Part shown: one piece after another, positions 23,308 to 34,463 of the stretch
Numbering within the stretch: position 1 is the first letter of the stretch
How the letters are laid out: each line of letters begins with the position of its first letter
Assembly (NCBI GenBank): GCA_928212115.1
Contig: CAKMRJ010005412.1
Coordinates: 254,223,980 to 254,287,979 of the forward strand
DNA from: Lactuca virosa
Taxonomy: Eukaryota > Streptophyta > Magnoliopsida > Asterales > Asteraceae
DNA length: 64,000 nucleotides
Direction of reading: 5' to 3'
Notes under the pieces: generated by a model
Told to the model about the DNA's origin: nothing
The model's input: the letters and a program-made list of their open reading frames with translations, nothing else
Databases searched by the model: none
Translations under genes and position numbers: made by a program

Positions 23308-23693
23308 TGTTGAGACTCATTTTTATAACGAACGGTGAGTGCGGAAGAAATATATCTCGAGATTAATCGTGTTTTTGGAAGTATGAACACGAAGAACATA
23401 TTATGAGTTCGTAAGAAAAGACCAAGAACAAGAGAGAATAGTCATAATATTGCATGAAGATCATGGTGGGAGAGAAACTCTCCGTGGGTGGGAGAACCCA
23501 CCAATTTTCTCTCTCTAGAGATTACATTGTGAGAAAAGTGTAACTCTAAGAAAATTAAATGAGCTAGCTAAAATAATAAATGACCAACTATCCCTTTATA
23601 TAGGAGGGAGAGTATTTACACCATAAATACAATAAAGGGAAAATACAACCTAATAAACACTCATTATTTGTGGAGCATTTCCATGCACCAACA
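23308..23693 (-). repeat. 5' LTR of the non-autonomous element
   Basis: 386 bp, the same length as its partner and about 98% identical by eye (about six substitutions, no gaps seen). Confidence 0.92.
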
Positions 23694-24762
23694 CTGCATA
23701 TGAATAAACAATTGATAGTTATTTCGTTCCTATTTTTTTTTCAGATGAAGCCATGAGATATCAGATATGGTTTAATCCCCATTGCAAAAGCGATGGTGTA
23801 TAAAATGATAGGTGAACTTTTACTCTATTTTTTCATATAATCTCCTCTTCAATATGAGATTAATAATAAAGATTTGATCTTCAAAACTTATTTATTTTCA
23901 GTCTTTTCAAAGTCCAAATAGAAAGCGCAAAGTGAAAAAAGAGAAAAAAAATTATATACTATATTAAAAAATGCTTCAGAAATCTAGATTTTTGGTAAAT
24001 GTACCCGGTTTTGTGATCCATATTCTAGACACGGATTTAAGTTGGTTTATGACGTTTTGACAGTTTTAGGACATAAAACTGTCATGTGGTAGTTTTAAGA
24101 CATGACGTTTTTTTGGTTATATGATCATATTCGAAATCCGTGGTTGGTACACTTCTTCTTCATAACATCTTGAACATTCTCTCTTCTGTTTTCTCAATTT
24201 TCTGAGTCTTATCCGATTAGAGATTGAGAGTACTACCCAAATACTTTAATCTGAAAGTGTTTAACACGATTCTCAGAATTTCCAAGCCTTTTTATAACCC
24301 CGAATTTCTTACAGAAACCGCACCATGTGCATGTGTTTTCTTTTATTTATTTTATATATATCATGAGGAAATGAGATTTTGGTCCTTTTTATACCTTATG
24401 ATGACACTTTAATAAAAATTGGAGATGGGACAAAATCAAAAGTTATTCTTGTGTTTTGACAATAAAATGTTTGACAAAGAGATCCATGATAATATTAAAA
24501 TTTGTTTTTTATCGTTAATGATGGCATCGACAAATCCAAGTGAAAAGTAAGATCATGTTTATGGATCTGCAAAATTAAGGTAAGATCATGGTAGGAGTCA
24601 GACATATTTATTAGAAGATAGGTTCTAGAATCATCTCAACTAGTTTTTACAACCACGCACACGGCACACATTAACAATATTATTTTATTACATTAAACAT
24701 AAAAAAAATCTTTTGTTTCCATACTATTCCTTTCCGTCAATTTTTACATTGGCAGATTATGG

Positions 24763-24814
24763 ATTCCCAATTATAGCATTGTATTTTTGAAAGTACATTG
24801 CTATAATTGGGAAT
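24763..24814. repeat. Long inverted repeat (hairpin), copy 1
   Basis: Arms 24763-24783 and 24794-24814 (attcccaattatagcattgt and its complement) are 21 bp with one mismatch around a 10-nt loop. It could be a MITE remnant or a small-RNA precursor; the sequence alone does not decide. Confidence 0.7.
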
Positions 24815-24879
24815 ATATTTTATTTACACACAAACAACCAGACAATTACCGAGAAACACACACACATACATAGATCATG

Positions 24880-24932
24880 GCTTCCCAATTATAACATTGT
24901 AGTTTTAAAGTACATAACTAGAATTGGGAAGC
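24880..24932. repeat. Long inverted repeat (hairpin), diverged copy 2
   Basis: Arms 24880-24901 and 24911-24932 pair at 17 of 22 positions. The left half, including the preceding TAGATCATGG, is a diverged copy of the hairpin at 24763. Confidence 0.6.
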
Positions 24933-26220
24933 CTTTTCAATGTTACAAAATATTCCCCTTTTAACACAGACAAATTACATATAAAAAGTAATTATATAGT
25001 CAGATAGCCACAAATTACATATAGAAAATATTACTTGCAATTTTAGCAATTTATTATTGTGGATATTAATTAAAACCAGGGACATGGTTGTAGTTAATTA
25101 ATTAATAGGTATTGGTCTGTTTGATTTCATACTTACATGCTTCATCGACTATGATTAATGTGTTTATTTATTATTACTAGTTTATAACCCGTGAGAACCA
25201 CAATTATAAAATTAATTAAAATTTCATAGTAAAAAATCAAAATTATAATCAATTATTTTTAATAAATTGTTAATTAAGAGATAATTGTTTAGTTATATAT
25301 AAAAGTATAATCGTTGATTTAAATAAATACGTGACCTTATAATCTGTATTAATGTTATTTTAATTTTTATTATAATGTTATTAATTTAATTTAATTAGAG
25401 TGGAAAATTTTTAAATTTTAAATGGAGAATCAATATGTTGATAAATGACATGACATTAATTAGGTGGTCTAATAGAGTGACACATGACAAAAAGAGAATA
25501 AACTTATTCTTTTATTATAATAGGATTTTTTTAATGTTTTTCTTTATTCTTTTGATACTTCAAGTTGTCATAGTTTTTATCTTTTTATACTTAGTCATTC
25601 TCTATTTTAGAATTTATTAACCCCATAATAAATTTCTTGCATTTTAATCTTTTTGATGATCGACAGTATAAAAGAAAAGTACATTGATATTTTGTGTGTT
25701 TAACTTTTTTTAATGAGAAAACACAATGTTATTGATGACATGATGTTTTAAATGGTCTTAAAGTGTCAGGTTTGCCAAATCATAAGTTACTTCTTAAAGT
25801 TAGGGTTCCAATTATGTTACTGAGAAACATTGATCTGGAAAATTACTTATGTAATGGCAGTAGACTACATATGTTATTTTTGGCCAAATGTGTTATTAAG
25901 ACAGTTATCAAATCTGAAAGTATAATTTTATAAACAAAACTTCTATCTTTGTAAATTAATTTTTTTTTATACAAATCATTGATTAGTCATTACGATTTGA
26001 AAAATCCAATAGTGTTTTTCTTTCTCACATGTGGTTTCCACGGATTGTAACTCGGTGAAAACTAAATAGGAGAAACTAAGAATTGTTTTTGGATGAATTA
26101 ACTGGACAGTTACATTAGGATCCATTTAATTTGTTTAGATGTTCCAAAATTAATAGGTTAAAAGTTTTAAAAAAGTTAAAAAATCATTCATAAAAACTAA
26201 AAGCAAAAAGTTTTAAAAAG

Positions 26221-26223
<3 letters not shown>

Positions 26224-26288
<65 letters not shown>
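26224..26288. repeat. TA microsatellite
   Basis: An uninterrupted run of about 32 AT/TA dinucleotides. Confidence 0.97.
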
Positions 26289-26291
<3 letters not shown>

Positions 26292-27691
26292 AAAAAAATC
26301 AAAGCTTTATATTTTCAAAATACCCTTAAAGAATTTAGGATTGTCTTTCTCAAGAATTTTAGTTGTTTATAAGAATTTAGGAATGTTGTTTAAAATAATT
26401 ATTGATTCATGGATTTTTTTTTCTCATATGTGGGTAATTGTTATCTCATTCTTAGAGAATATGATTGTATATATAAGAGTTCAACAAAGATATTCAGAAA
26501 CTAATACTGATTCTTGAAGAATATAATACAAAAGAATGAAATGCAGAAGAAACTAATTTTCGAATGGTGCTGCAAATCAAGAATGTTTTGTGTATTTGTA
26601 ATTTTTTCTTGTTATTTTTTATGTATTATTCTTACAAAATGTTTTTTATTTTTGGAATGTCATTTATAAGTTATGCATTTGGAACATGTCTTATATCTTA
26701 TTCTTTAAGAATGTCATTTATCAACTTGTAATGCATATCTTAATGCAGTACATTCTTAAAGAATTAACTATAATTCTTAGAAAATGAATTTTGATTCCTA
26801 AGAATGTCAATATTAACTATTTTCATCATAAAACATGAAGTTTTAACTAAAATAAATTATTCTTAACCATTCTCATGGTATGTAACAAAACTTTAATTAA
26901 AAAAAATGCTTCTTAACCATTAATATTGCATATTGGTCAGGAATAGATTAGACCATATTCTCGTATTATAAAAAAAACATTCAAAAATTAAGTAATACCC
27001 AATATGCAGAACCTATTATACTATATTCTTAAAGAATGCATTAATAATAATCAACTTTTAAAAAAAACTCTAGATCTTAGTAATAATATATATAAAGAAT
27101 ACTAAAATTAAATTAAAATGTAAAATATATAATTTTATTTTTTAAATCAAATTTAAATTGCATCATTTAATATCCTTCCTTTCCATATATTATTGTTAAC
27201 CAATTTGATTAATTTACCCTTACAATTAATTCAGTGTAATTATATAGTAACTATTATCACATGTTAATACCATGTACCTTAAGATCACAACCTTTGATTC
27301 TTTTAAACTAATTACACTTGGTCATACATTCACACAATACTTATGATTCACATTTTATCCTAACCCTCTATATATTAGGTCACTGGTGTTATTAGTATCA
27401 TTAATTATCGTTAGTTAGAAAACTCTTGAGTGATTGTTATTAATTAGGTGAAAGTGAAGAGTTATGTTGGTTTCAAATGAATATGATGAAAGGGTATGAC
27501 ATATCTTGAATCACATTGATTTGGATAGTCTCTTTTATAAGATTTACAAATATTCATGGATGTAGATTAGGTTTCTAAGGTTTAGAAAAAGAATTCAAAA
27601 TGGATTTTGATGTAAGTTTTCTTTGTTTTTTTTAGCATATATTCAATCTAAATCATAATACATGAGAATTGTTATATTTAGATTTATGCAT

Positions 27692-29278
27692 TGTAACGTC
27701 CCAAAATACTAAGTAAAATTTATTTCTAAGTCAACCAAAATAACAATTTTTCATTCCAAAAGCCCATCAAAGTATAAAGATATATGAATAGTTATCATAG
27801 TACAAAACAAGTCATAAAATGCAGAACATCAGTGGATGCGATGCAATCACGTCGAGCTCTTCCTTTTGGAACCAGAACTACCGGAAACATAAAAAAAACC
27901 ATAAACACAAATCTTAGTGAGTTACCCAAAATACCACACACCATACATACATCGGGCCTCTCCCAAAATTCATCGAGCCCCACCCAGTTAACAGGCCCAT
28001 CCGCAATATACAGTGGGCCCTGATCGACATACATACAAACATATGTAAGAGTCTCAAAGCCAACTATCATCCTACAAACATAATCTAATGGGTCGACATT
28101 GGTGCCTTCGACCCCCAAGTATAGTGAAAAGAACCACATCAATCAATCAACGAATATATCTCACACACGAGCTGCTGGTGCTGAAGTCTCTTCCACTAAA
28201 CATAACCAAAACCAAACCCTAATTAGCTATTAAGGTAATTATACCAACTTAGCAAGTCCGGAATACCATGACAAATCCTTATTTGGGAAAAGACCATTTT
28301 GCCCTTCCAAGTCCTAAACCCTCACAGTTGACCAAAAGTCAAATTGGTCAAAAAGTCAACGGTCAACCTTGTTGACCTACGTATTGCACACTTAAGCTCT
28401 ACGTTGCTTTTAGAGTCTTATTGTAGAAAACGAGTGGAAAATAGGCTACGCACTGCGTAACCCAAATTACGCCATGCGTAACCATGCTGTTTGCCAACTT
28501 CCACTTTAAGGTCTTAATAGCTTAAGACCAGACGTCCAATTCTCATATCTAGACCTAATAGACGTCTTAGTTGATAAAGTTACAAAATTTATGCCTTTGT
28601 ATGGCTCAAGAGGTTATACAACCTAAACCTAAGTCCAAAGACCACTCAAAAGCTTAAGATGTCTAGCATGAATGGATGCGAATGCCCAAGTTCCCATTTT
28701 TATGACCCCCAAACTTAAATACAACATAATATGGTGCTCACAAGGTATGGAGTAGCTCATACTCCATAAAACCAAAGTCTTAGGACCAAATGCATAGAAA
28801 ACCATGAACCAACTCAATATCTAACAAAATGAAATATAAAGGTTAAATATTTATACCTCCTGGAGGTGAATGATGAAGCACAAAGTCGGGATATTCAAGC
28901 CTGAGGACTTCCAATACTTCTCCAAAGAACTCCATTCTTCACAAAACACACAAAAATCACACTAAGGCCTTAAACTCTCATAAATGGGGCTAGGGTTTCG
29001 ATATGACTGATGGAGGGGGTGGAGGTTGGTGGTAAGAAGGGACTCAATGAGATTAATGTCCTTAAATAGGTTCTAAGACCCCAAAATTAGGGTTTGCACC
29101 CTGCATGGTTACACCATGCATAACTTGGGTACACCCTGCTTACTACATTAAGTCCCCACGTCCAAGTTAATGAGTTAGGCCCTATGTAACTCGGCTAACT
29201 ATGCCCCGCGTAGAGCCAATGTTTACAAAATAAATAAACTTTAAATATAAAGAATGCACCTGGAAACCGGGTGTTACA
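27692..29278 (-). mobile_element. 3' LTR of a minus-strand Gypsy element
   Basis: 1,587 bp from TGTAACGTCCC to GGGTGTTACA. On the minus strand it begins TGTAACACCCGG directly after a polypurine tract and the Gypsy pol end. It carries dyad words tacgcactgcgta (28447-28459), tacgccatgcgta (28468-28480), tacaccatgcata (29110-29122) and tatgccccgcgta (29200-29212). The partner LTR and target-site duplication are not in the window. Confidence 0.82.
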
Positions 29279-29292
29279 ATTCTCCCCCACTT
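29279..29292 (-). promoter_or_regulatory. Polypurine tract of the minus-strand Gypsy element
   Basis: The minus strand reads TCAAGTGGGGGAGAAT just before the LTR, directly downstream of the pol stop codon. Confidence 0.75.
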
Positions 29293-29295
29293 GAA

Positions 29296-29484
29296 TCAGA
29301 CTTTGTCCTCAAAGTGTGTTGTTGTAAATAACTCGGGGTAATGCTCTCTCATCTAGTCATCGGGTTCTCATGTCCACTCAGAACCCTTTCGATGTTGCCA
29401 TTTCACCTTTACCAGCTCCACTACCTTGTTGTGCAAGGTCTTGGTATTCTTGTCAAGAATCGCCATTCGTCTCTCCACATAGTT
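29296..29484 (-). pseudogene. pol: Gypsy pol C-terminus (chromodomain-like tail)
   Basis: The last 60 or so codons of integrase on the minus strand: YVERRMAILDKNTKTL, VELVKVKWQHRKGSEWT, stop, EPDD, stop, MREHYPELF, HFEDKV, ending at TGA 29298-29296. This is the usual Tekay tail (WQHRKGSEWTWEPE). One stop replaces the Trp of TWEP (TGG to TGA), a second replaces a codon after DD. It is cut off upstream at the rearrangement near 29485. Confidence 0.85.
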
Positions 29485-29500
29485 CAAGGTCTTGGTATTC
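29434..29500. repeat. 16-bp direct repeat at a head-on element junction
   Basis: The sequence caaggtcttggtattc occurs at 29434-29449 and again at 29485-29500. Left of the second copy lies minus-strand integrase tail; right of it plus-strand reverse transcriptase begins. The repeat marks the breakpoint of a rearrangement. Confidence 0.8.
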
Positions 29501-30029
29501 CTGTTTGTAAAGAAGAAGGACGGGTCGCATCGGATGTGTATAGACTACCAGGAGCTGAACAAGGTAACGGTGAAGAACCGTTACACACTCCAAAGGATTG
29601 ACGACCTCTTTGATCAGCTACAAGGGGAATATTGGTTTTCCAAGATCGATTTGCACTCAGGATATCATCAGATGAGAGTCAGAGACGAGGATGTACAGAA
29701 GACTGCTTTCTGGACTCGCTACGGTCATTACGAGTTCATGGTGATGCCCTTTGGGCTCACCAATGCTCCTGTCGTGTTCATGGACCTCATGAACCGCGTA
29801 TACAGAACAATGATGGATCGGTTTGTGATAGTCTTTATCGATGACATCGTGGTTTACTCCAAGACGCAGGAGCAGCATGATGAGCACTTGCGAGAGGTCT
29901 TGGATACCTTGAGAGGGAGAGCTTGTATGAAAAGTTCTCCAAGTGCGAGTTCTGGTTGCGCGAGGTGCAGTTTCTGGGGCACCTTGTCAACCAGAACGTT
30001 ATTCTGGTTGACCCGGCCAAAGTGGAGGC
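29501..30029 (+). pseudogene. pol: 5'-truncated Tekay-type reverse transcriptase (part 1)
   Basis: Plus-strand RT starting inside the enzyme at FVKKKDGSHRMCIDYQELNK. It has IDDLFDQLQG, FSKIDLHSGYHQM, MPFGLTNAP and the intact catalytic box FIDDIVVYSK. Near 29920 a one-base shift changes the frame. The sense continues as KFSKCEFWLREVQFLGHL, then VDPAKVEA, and stops at the solo LTR. LTR, gag and protease of this element are missing on the left. Pol continues at 32351. Confidence 0.88.
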
Positions 30030-32350
30030 TGTAATGCCCGTACATCCGGGCTAGTCAATTTAGAGACAAAGAGCATCAAAAATGAGTTTTTGATGGAATA
30101 TTATTTAAAAGGAGTAATCTTAATCAAGTTGTAGCATATGTTACAGGGATTCCGGGGATATAAAGAACGCCGAAATCGGAGTTATAACGAAGAAGTTATG
30201 GCCCGTTGAAGTTTTACGGCAAAACCGACACGGCACCGGGAGACTTAAATAGTAAATTTATGATAGAGGACTTTTTAGCCTTAGTGATATAAACAAAAGT
30301 TGTAGTATACGTTAAACCGAGAACATACAAAAAAAGAACGCCCAAATCTGACTTCGTATGAGGAAGTTATGAATTTTCTAAGATTTGGCTTAGTAGTGCA
30401 CGACCCGAAACTCGAATTTTAGTTCGAGCGTTTTTGGCTTACGCGGCCTAAATGAGAGTTGAAGATCTCATTAATAGGAACTCCATGGTAAAAAGACAGA
30501 CGAAAACGGAGTCCGTAGGAAGGAGTTACGAATTTTTCGCGGTCATTTAACAATCTAATCTCCTCCTACTGTTAAATTTAAGATCGGTCGATAATTAGCC
30601 AACGGAGTCTAAATGAAAGTTGTAGATCTTGTTTTTATCTACGCGTGAAAAAAAAGGAACGTCGAAAACTGAGCTCGTATGCGAGAGTTATGATTTTTAT
30701 AAGTCGGAAGGGTGTTGTGCGAAATCGGGTGACGTGGCGCGATCACAGCCGTTGCTTCCTCCCCAAGGCTAGCCACCAGATGGTGACACCTGGCCATGAA
30801 ACTCGATAAGTTGGAGGCCAACTCGATGAGTTTTGGTGATTTCCAGCCTTTAAAAAGGGTGTCGGGGCACCCTCATTTCTCACACCTTCCAACTTCACTT
30901 TCTCTCTCTACTTTCTCTCTCTAGCCTCCCTTAAGCCCCCTAAAGTCTAGGTAAACCCCCTAGCACCCGAAGGAAGCCTCGAGGCTCCCAGAGTCCCGAG
31001 AAAAGAGCCTTTCGGCTCGAGAACGCTGCTCCAGCGAAGCCCGGTTTTGCGAAAAACCCGCTGTTAGTGAGCTATGCCTGCCTACCCTATCTTTAGTATA
31101 ACTTATGTTTTAATATAGTAACATTATTAGGACCTTAAAATAATTATTTGGGCTATTATTATGAGTTATATAAGAGTGTTTCTTAATGCTTATATAATAG
31201 TAATAATAGGTAGACTATTAATTAGTCGCGGTTAACGTTAGACTAAACTCTCGTGGTAATGATACTAGGTTTTGTCCGAGGGAAATTGTTTTAAGATTAA
31301 CGAAGCGCTGTCCGAGTACCGAGTGACCACCTTATCAGGTGAGTGCATAGTTACTTTCATCTTACACATAGATATGAAGTATTTTAATATAAATTACGTG
31401 CTATGTGTGCATATTGTCTGAATACTTGTTGTCTATGCTGAGTGAAAGATTTTTATACATGTTTTAAATGATTTAAACTGTATATGTATTTTATATCTAC
31501 AAAATGTGTTGGGTAAACATGGGTAGATGAAATAGTTGTTATGTGATAATACGATGAAAGACATCAATGTTGGCAGTGATCCAGTCATCTAGTGGAGTAT
31601 AGAGGATGACCACGGACTATACTAGACAGTCCAGTGGAACGCTAGCAGGTTCGTAACCTGTATGTGTTTTTGAACTAGGTGCTCACTAGGTATTTTTGAA
31701 CTAAGTGTTTTCACTAGGTATTTTGAACTGAGTGTGTTCACTAGCTATTTTTGAACTAAGTTCGTTCACTAGTTACTTTTGAACTAAGTGTTTACCAGAT
31801 GTTTTGGACTACGTGTTCACCAGTTGTAATCTATAAACCTTGGTAACGATGGACTTTGTGCCAAATTCCTTAGGATGATCCTTAGGAATAAATGAACGAG
31901 AAATAGCTGATTCTTAGGGTAGATCCTTAAGAGTAAAGAAGATAACGGGGATGGGTAATTAGGTTGATTGTTTGATGTTTAAACATAATAATTATATTAT
32001 TGTGGGTTGAAAACCCTATGTACTCACCAGGTTTCCCAACCTGACCCACTCAGTTTATTTGAATCACAGGTGTCGATATGAAGTTACATTACACTGAGAG
32101 ATTAAGGAGACATAAATCACTAGTGATAATGAATGTATGTTCTGTTTATGCTTATGTTTCTGTATTGACGATGACACCCCAATGTTTTAAAATGAATAAA
32201 AATACATTTCTTCAGCAATGCTTTGATAATGTACTTATCATGTTTTACTGGGAACAAATTCCGCAACATTTTTATCAAAAGAAATACTCTGATTTTTATA
32301 AAGCATAAACTAAATCGGTCTTTTATGGCCGTGAAAATGGGGATGTCACA
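30030..32350 (+). mobile_element. Solo LTR inserted in pol
   Basis: 2,321 bp from TGTAATGCCCG to GGGGATGTCACA, with a perfect 5-bp target-site duplication GAGGC (30025-30029 and 32351-32355). The interrupted codons rejoin exactly (KVEA / MMKWEV). It is related over its length to the 5' LTR at 39971-42416, including the same end GAAAATGGGGATGTCACA, which gives the orientation. A row of about six diverged 30-bp repeats (TTTTGAACTAAGTG... type) lies at about 31672-31830. No internal region remains. Confidence 0.93.
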
Positions 32351-34446
32351 GAGGCCATGATGAAATGGGAGGTTCCAAAGTCTCCATCTGAGATTCAGAG
32401 TTTCCTCGGTTTAGCAGGCTATTCTCGGAGATTCATTCAGGATTTCTCCAAGATAGTTGTACCCCTGACCCGACTGACGAAGAAGGTGGTTGTTTTTTGT
32501 TGGGGGCCTGAGCAGCATGCAACGTTCGAGATGTTGAGGCAGAGGTTGTGCGAGGTGCCGATCTTAGCCCTGGCAGAGGGCGTTGATGACTCTGTGGTAT
32601 ACTGTGATGCGTCCATCTTGGGTTTGGGCGCAGTGCTGATGCAGAGGGGTCACGTCATCGCCTACGCTTCGAGACAGCTAAAGCCTCACGAGGCGAACTA
32701 CCCGACGCACGATCTAGAGTTGGGGGCGGTTGTTTTCACCCTCAAGATTTGGAGACATTACCTCTATGGAGTCCGTTGTAACATTTACACGGACCACAAG
32801 AGCTTGAGGTACCTCATGGATCAGCTGAATCTGAACATGAGGCAACGTTGGTGGTTAGATGTGGTGAAGGACTATGACTGTGAGATCCTCTACCACCCGG
32901 GGAAGGACAATGTTGTGGCCGATGCAATTAGCCACATGGTATTCGCAGCCACGATTAGAGACATCTGTCTGAGGATGACAGTAGTGACTCCGCTTCTGGA
33001 GAAGATTCGGTTGGCCCAACAGGAGGCTATGAAGGAGGAACACCGGAAGAGTGAGCATATTGTGGGACAGATTTCCTCCTTCGATTATGATAGCCGCGGG
33101 CTGTTGACACTTCACCGCAGAGTGTGGGTTCCGTATGCAGGCGGTGTGCGCCAGATCCTGATGGAGGAGGCGCGCAAGTCCAGATTTTGCATCCATTCTG
33201 GGGCGACGAAGATGTATAGAGATCTTCGCCCTGATTACTAGTGGCCCTGTATGAAGTGGGATGTAGCCTAGTACGTCGAGAGGTGCCTGACCTGCAGGAA
33301 GGTCAAGGCCGAGCACCAGAGACCTTACTGCAAGACACAACCGTTGGATATCCCTGTGTGGAAATGGGAGGATATTACTATGGATTTCATCACGAAGCTT
33401 CCCAGGACCGCATGAGGAGTGGATTCGATTTGGGTCATCGTGGATCGGTTGACCAAGAGTGCCATTTCATTCCGATCCAGGAGGGCATTTCGGCCAAGAA
33501 GTTGGCCGACATCTACATCAGGGAGGTAGTAGCTCGACACGGAGTGCCAGTTTTCGTGATTTCTGACCGAGATGTACGGTTCACTTCTAGATTCTGGAAG
33601 AGATTTCATGACGATTTGGGTACTCGTCTGCACTTTAGAACGACTTTTCACCCGCAGACGGATGGTCAGAGCGAACGGACCATCCAGACCTTGGAGGATA
33701 TGTTGCGGGCATACGTCCTAGACTTTGGTGGTAGCTGGGATACCTACCTTCCTTTGGCATAGTTTTCCTACAATAATAGCTAGCACGTGAGCATCAACCG
33801 TCCTCCCTTCGAGATGCTTTATGGGAGGAAGTGCAGAACCCCGATATGCTGGGGTGAGGTTGGATAGAGGGTCATGGGGAGTACCGAAGTGGTACTCAAG
33901 ACAACAGAGAGGATCCAGATGGTCCGGAGTAGCCTCCAGACAGCCCAAAGTCAGCAGAAGAGTTACGCCGACAGACGACGATCAGACCTGGAGTTTCTGG
34001 TAGGATACATGGTCCTCCTAAAGGTGTCACCTTGGAAAGGTGTCATCCGGTTCAGGAAGTGGGGAAAGTTGGGCCCCAGATACATCGAACCGTTTAGGGT
34101 TGTAGCCCAGGTGGGCAAGGTTGCGTATCGATTGGATCTTCCAGCCGAGCTTAGTCAGATCCACAACATCTTTCATGTATCCCAGCTGCGGAAGTGCTTG
34201 GTAGATAACTCCGCAGTGGTGTCCTTAGAGGATATTCAGGTAGATGACAGCCTGAACTACATCGAGTGACCGGTAGCCATCCTTAACAGGAAGACGAAGG
34301 ATCTGAGGAACAAGAGGGTTGAGTTGGTGAAGGTGCAAAGACAACACCACAAGGGCTCAGAATGGATTTGGGAGCCGGAAGACGAGATAAGGGAGCACTA
34401 CCCAGAGCTATTTCCAGACGTAGGAGACTTCGAGGACGAAGTCTAA
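32351..34446 (+). pseudogene. pol: Tekay-type pol part 2: RT end, RNase H, integrase, chromodomain-like tail
   Basis: Continuation of the RT at 29501. It reads EAMMKWEVPKSPSEIQSFLG, RNase H with VVYCDAS and TDHKSLRY, then the integrase zinc region, core (MDFITKLP, IVDRLTKS, ISDRDVRFTSRFW, DGQSERTIQ with the catalytic Glu kept) and the C-terminal tail (VELVKVQRQHHKGSEWIWEPED), ending DFEDEV and TAA 34444-34446. It has TAG at 33239-33241, further stops in integrase, a one-base deletion near 33465, another frame change near 33870 and TGA at 34267-34269. The decay is clearly older than in the Tekay copy at 5510. Confidence 0.9.
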
Positions 34447-34463
34447 AATAAGTGAGGGAGATT
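34447..34463 (+). promoter_or_regulatory. Polypurine tract of the truncated Tekay element
   Basis: The stretch aaataagtgagggagat(t) lies directly between the pol stop and the LTR start TGTAACGCCC. Confidence 0.7.

Larger units (their letters stand above)
20053..23693 (-). mobile_element. Non-autonomous LTR retrotransposon without pol
   Basis: A complete 3,641-bp element: two 386-bp LTRs (20053-20438, 23308-23693) that differ at about six positions, and a perfect 5-bp target-site duplication CTGCA (20048-20052 and 23694-23698). It has an initiator-Met primer site (23293-23305) and a polypurine tract (20439-20453). The minus orientation follows from the last two. The 2.87-kb inside encodes no gag, RT or integrase. 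It holds a diverged direct duplication (about 20884-20990 and 21065-21180), an A-rich stretch with repeated AATTGGTGTTAAAAA (21690-21830), a purine-only stretch (21900-22060) and a GC-rich part rich in TGCGGT (22060-22550). It resembles a small LARD and must use another element's proteins. The few substitutions between LTRs point to a recent insertion. Confidence 0.93.
23699..27691. other. AT-rich intergenic stretch without recognised gene
   Basis: Four kilobases with no convincing ORF, RNA gene or LTR element. It contains a 10-bp perfect hairpin (24059-24083), two related long hairpins (24763-24932) and a TA microsatellite (26224-26288). From about 25176 (actagtttataacccgtg) to about 25527 (attataatagg) the ends resemble a short non-autonomous repeat seen in many plant genomes, but I cannot assign it. 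Confidence 0.5.

Noticed and set aside
25176..25527. Possible short interspersed repeat starting actagtttataacccgtg
   Set aside because: The ends look familiar from plant repeats, but no inverted repeats or target-site duplication could be confirmed by eye, so it was not listed as an element.
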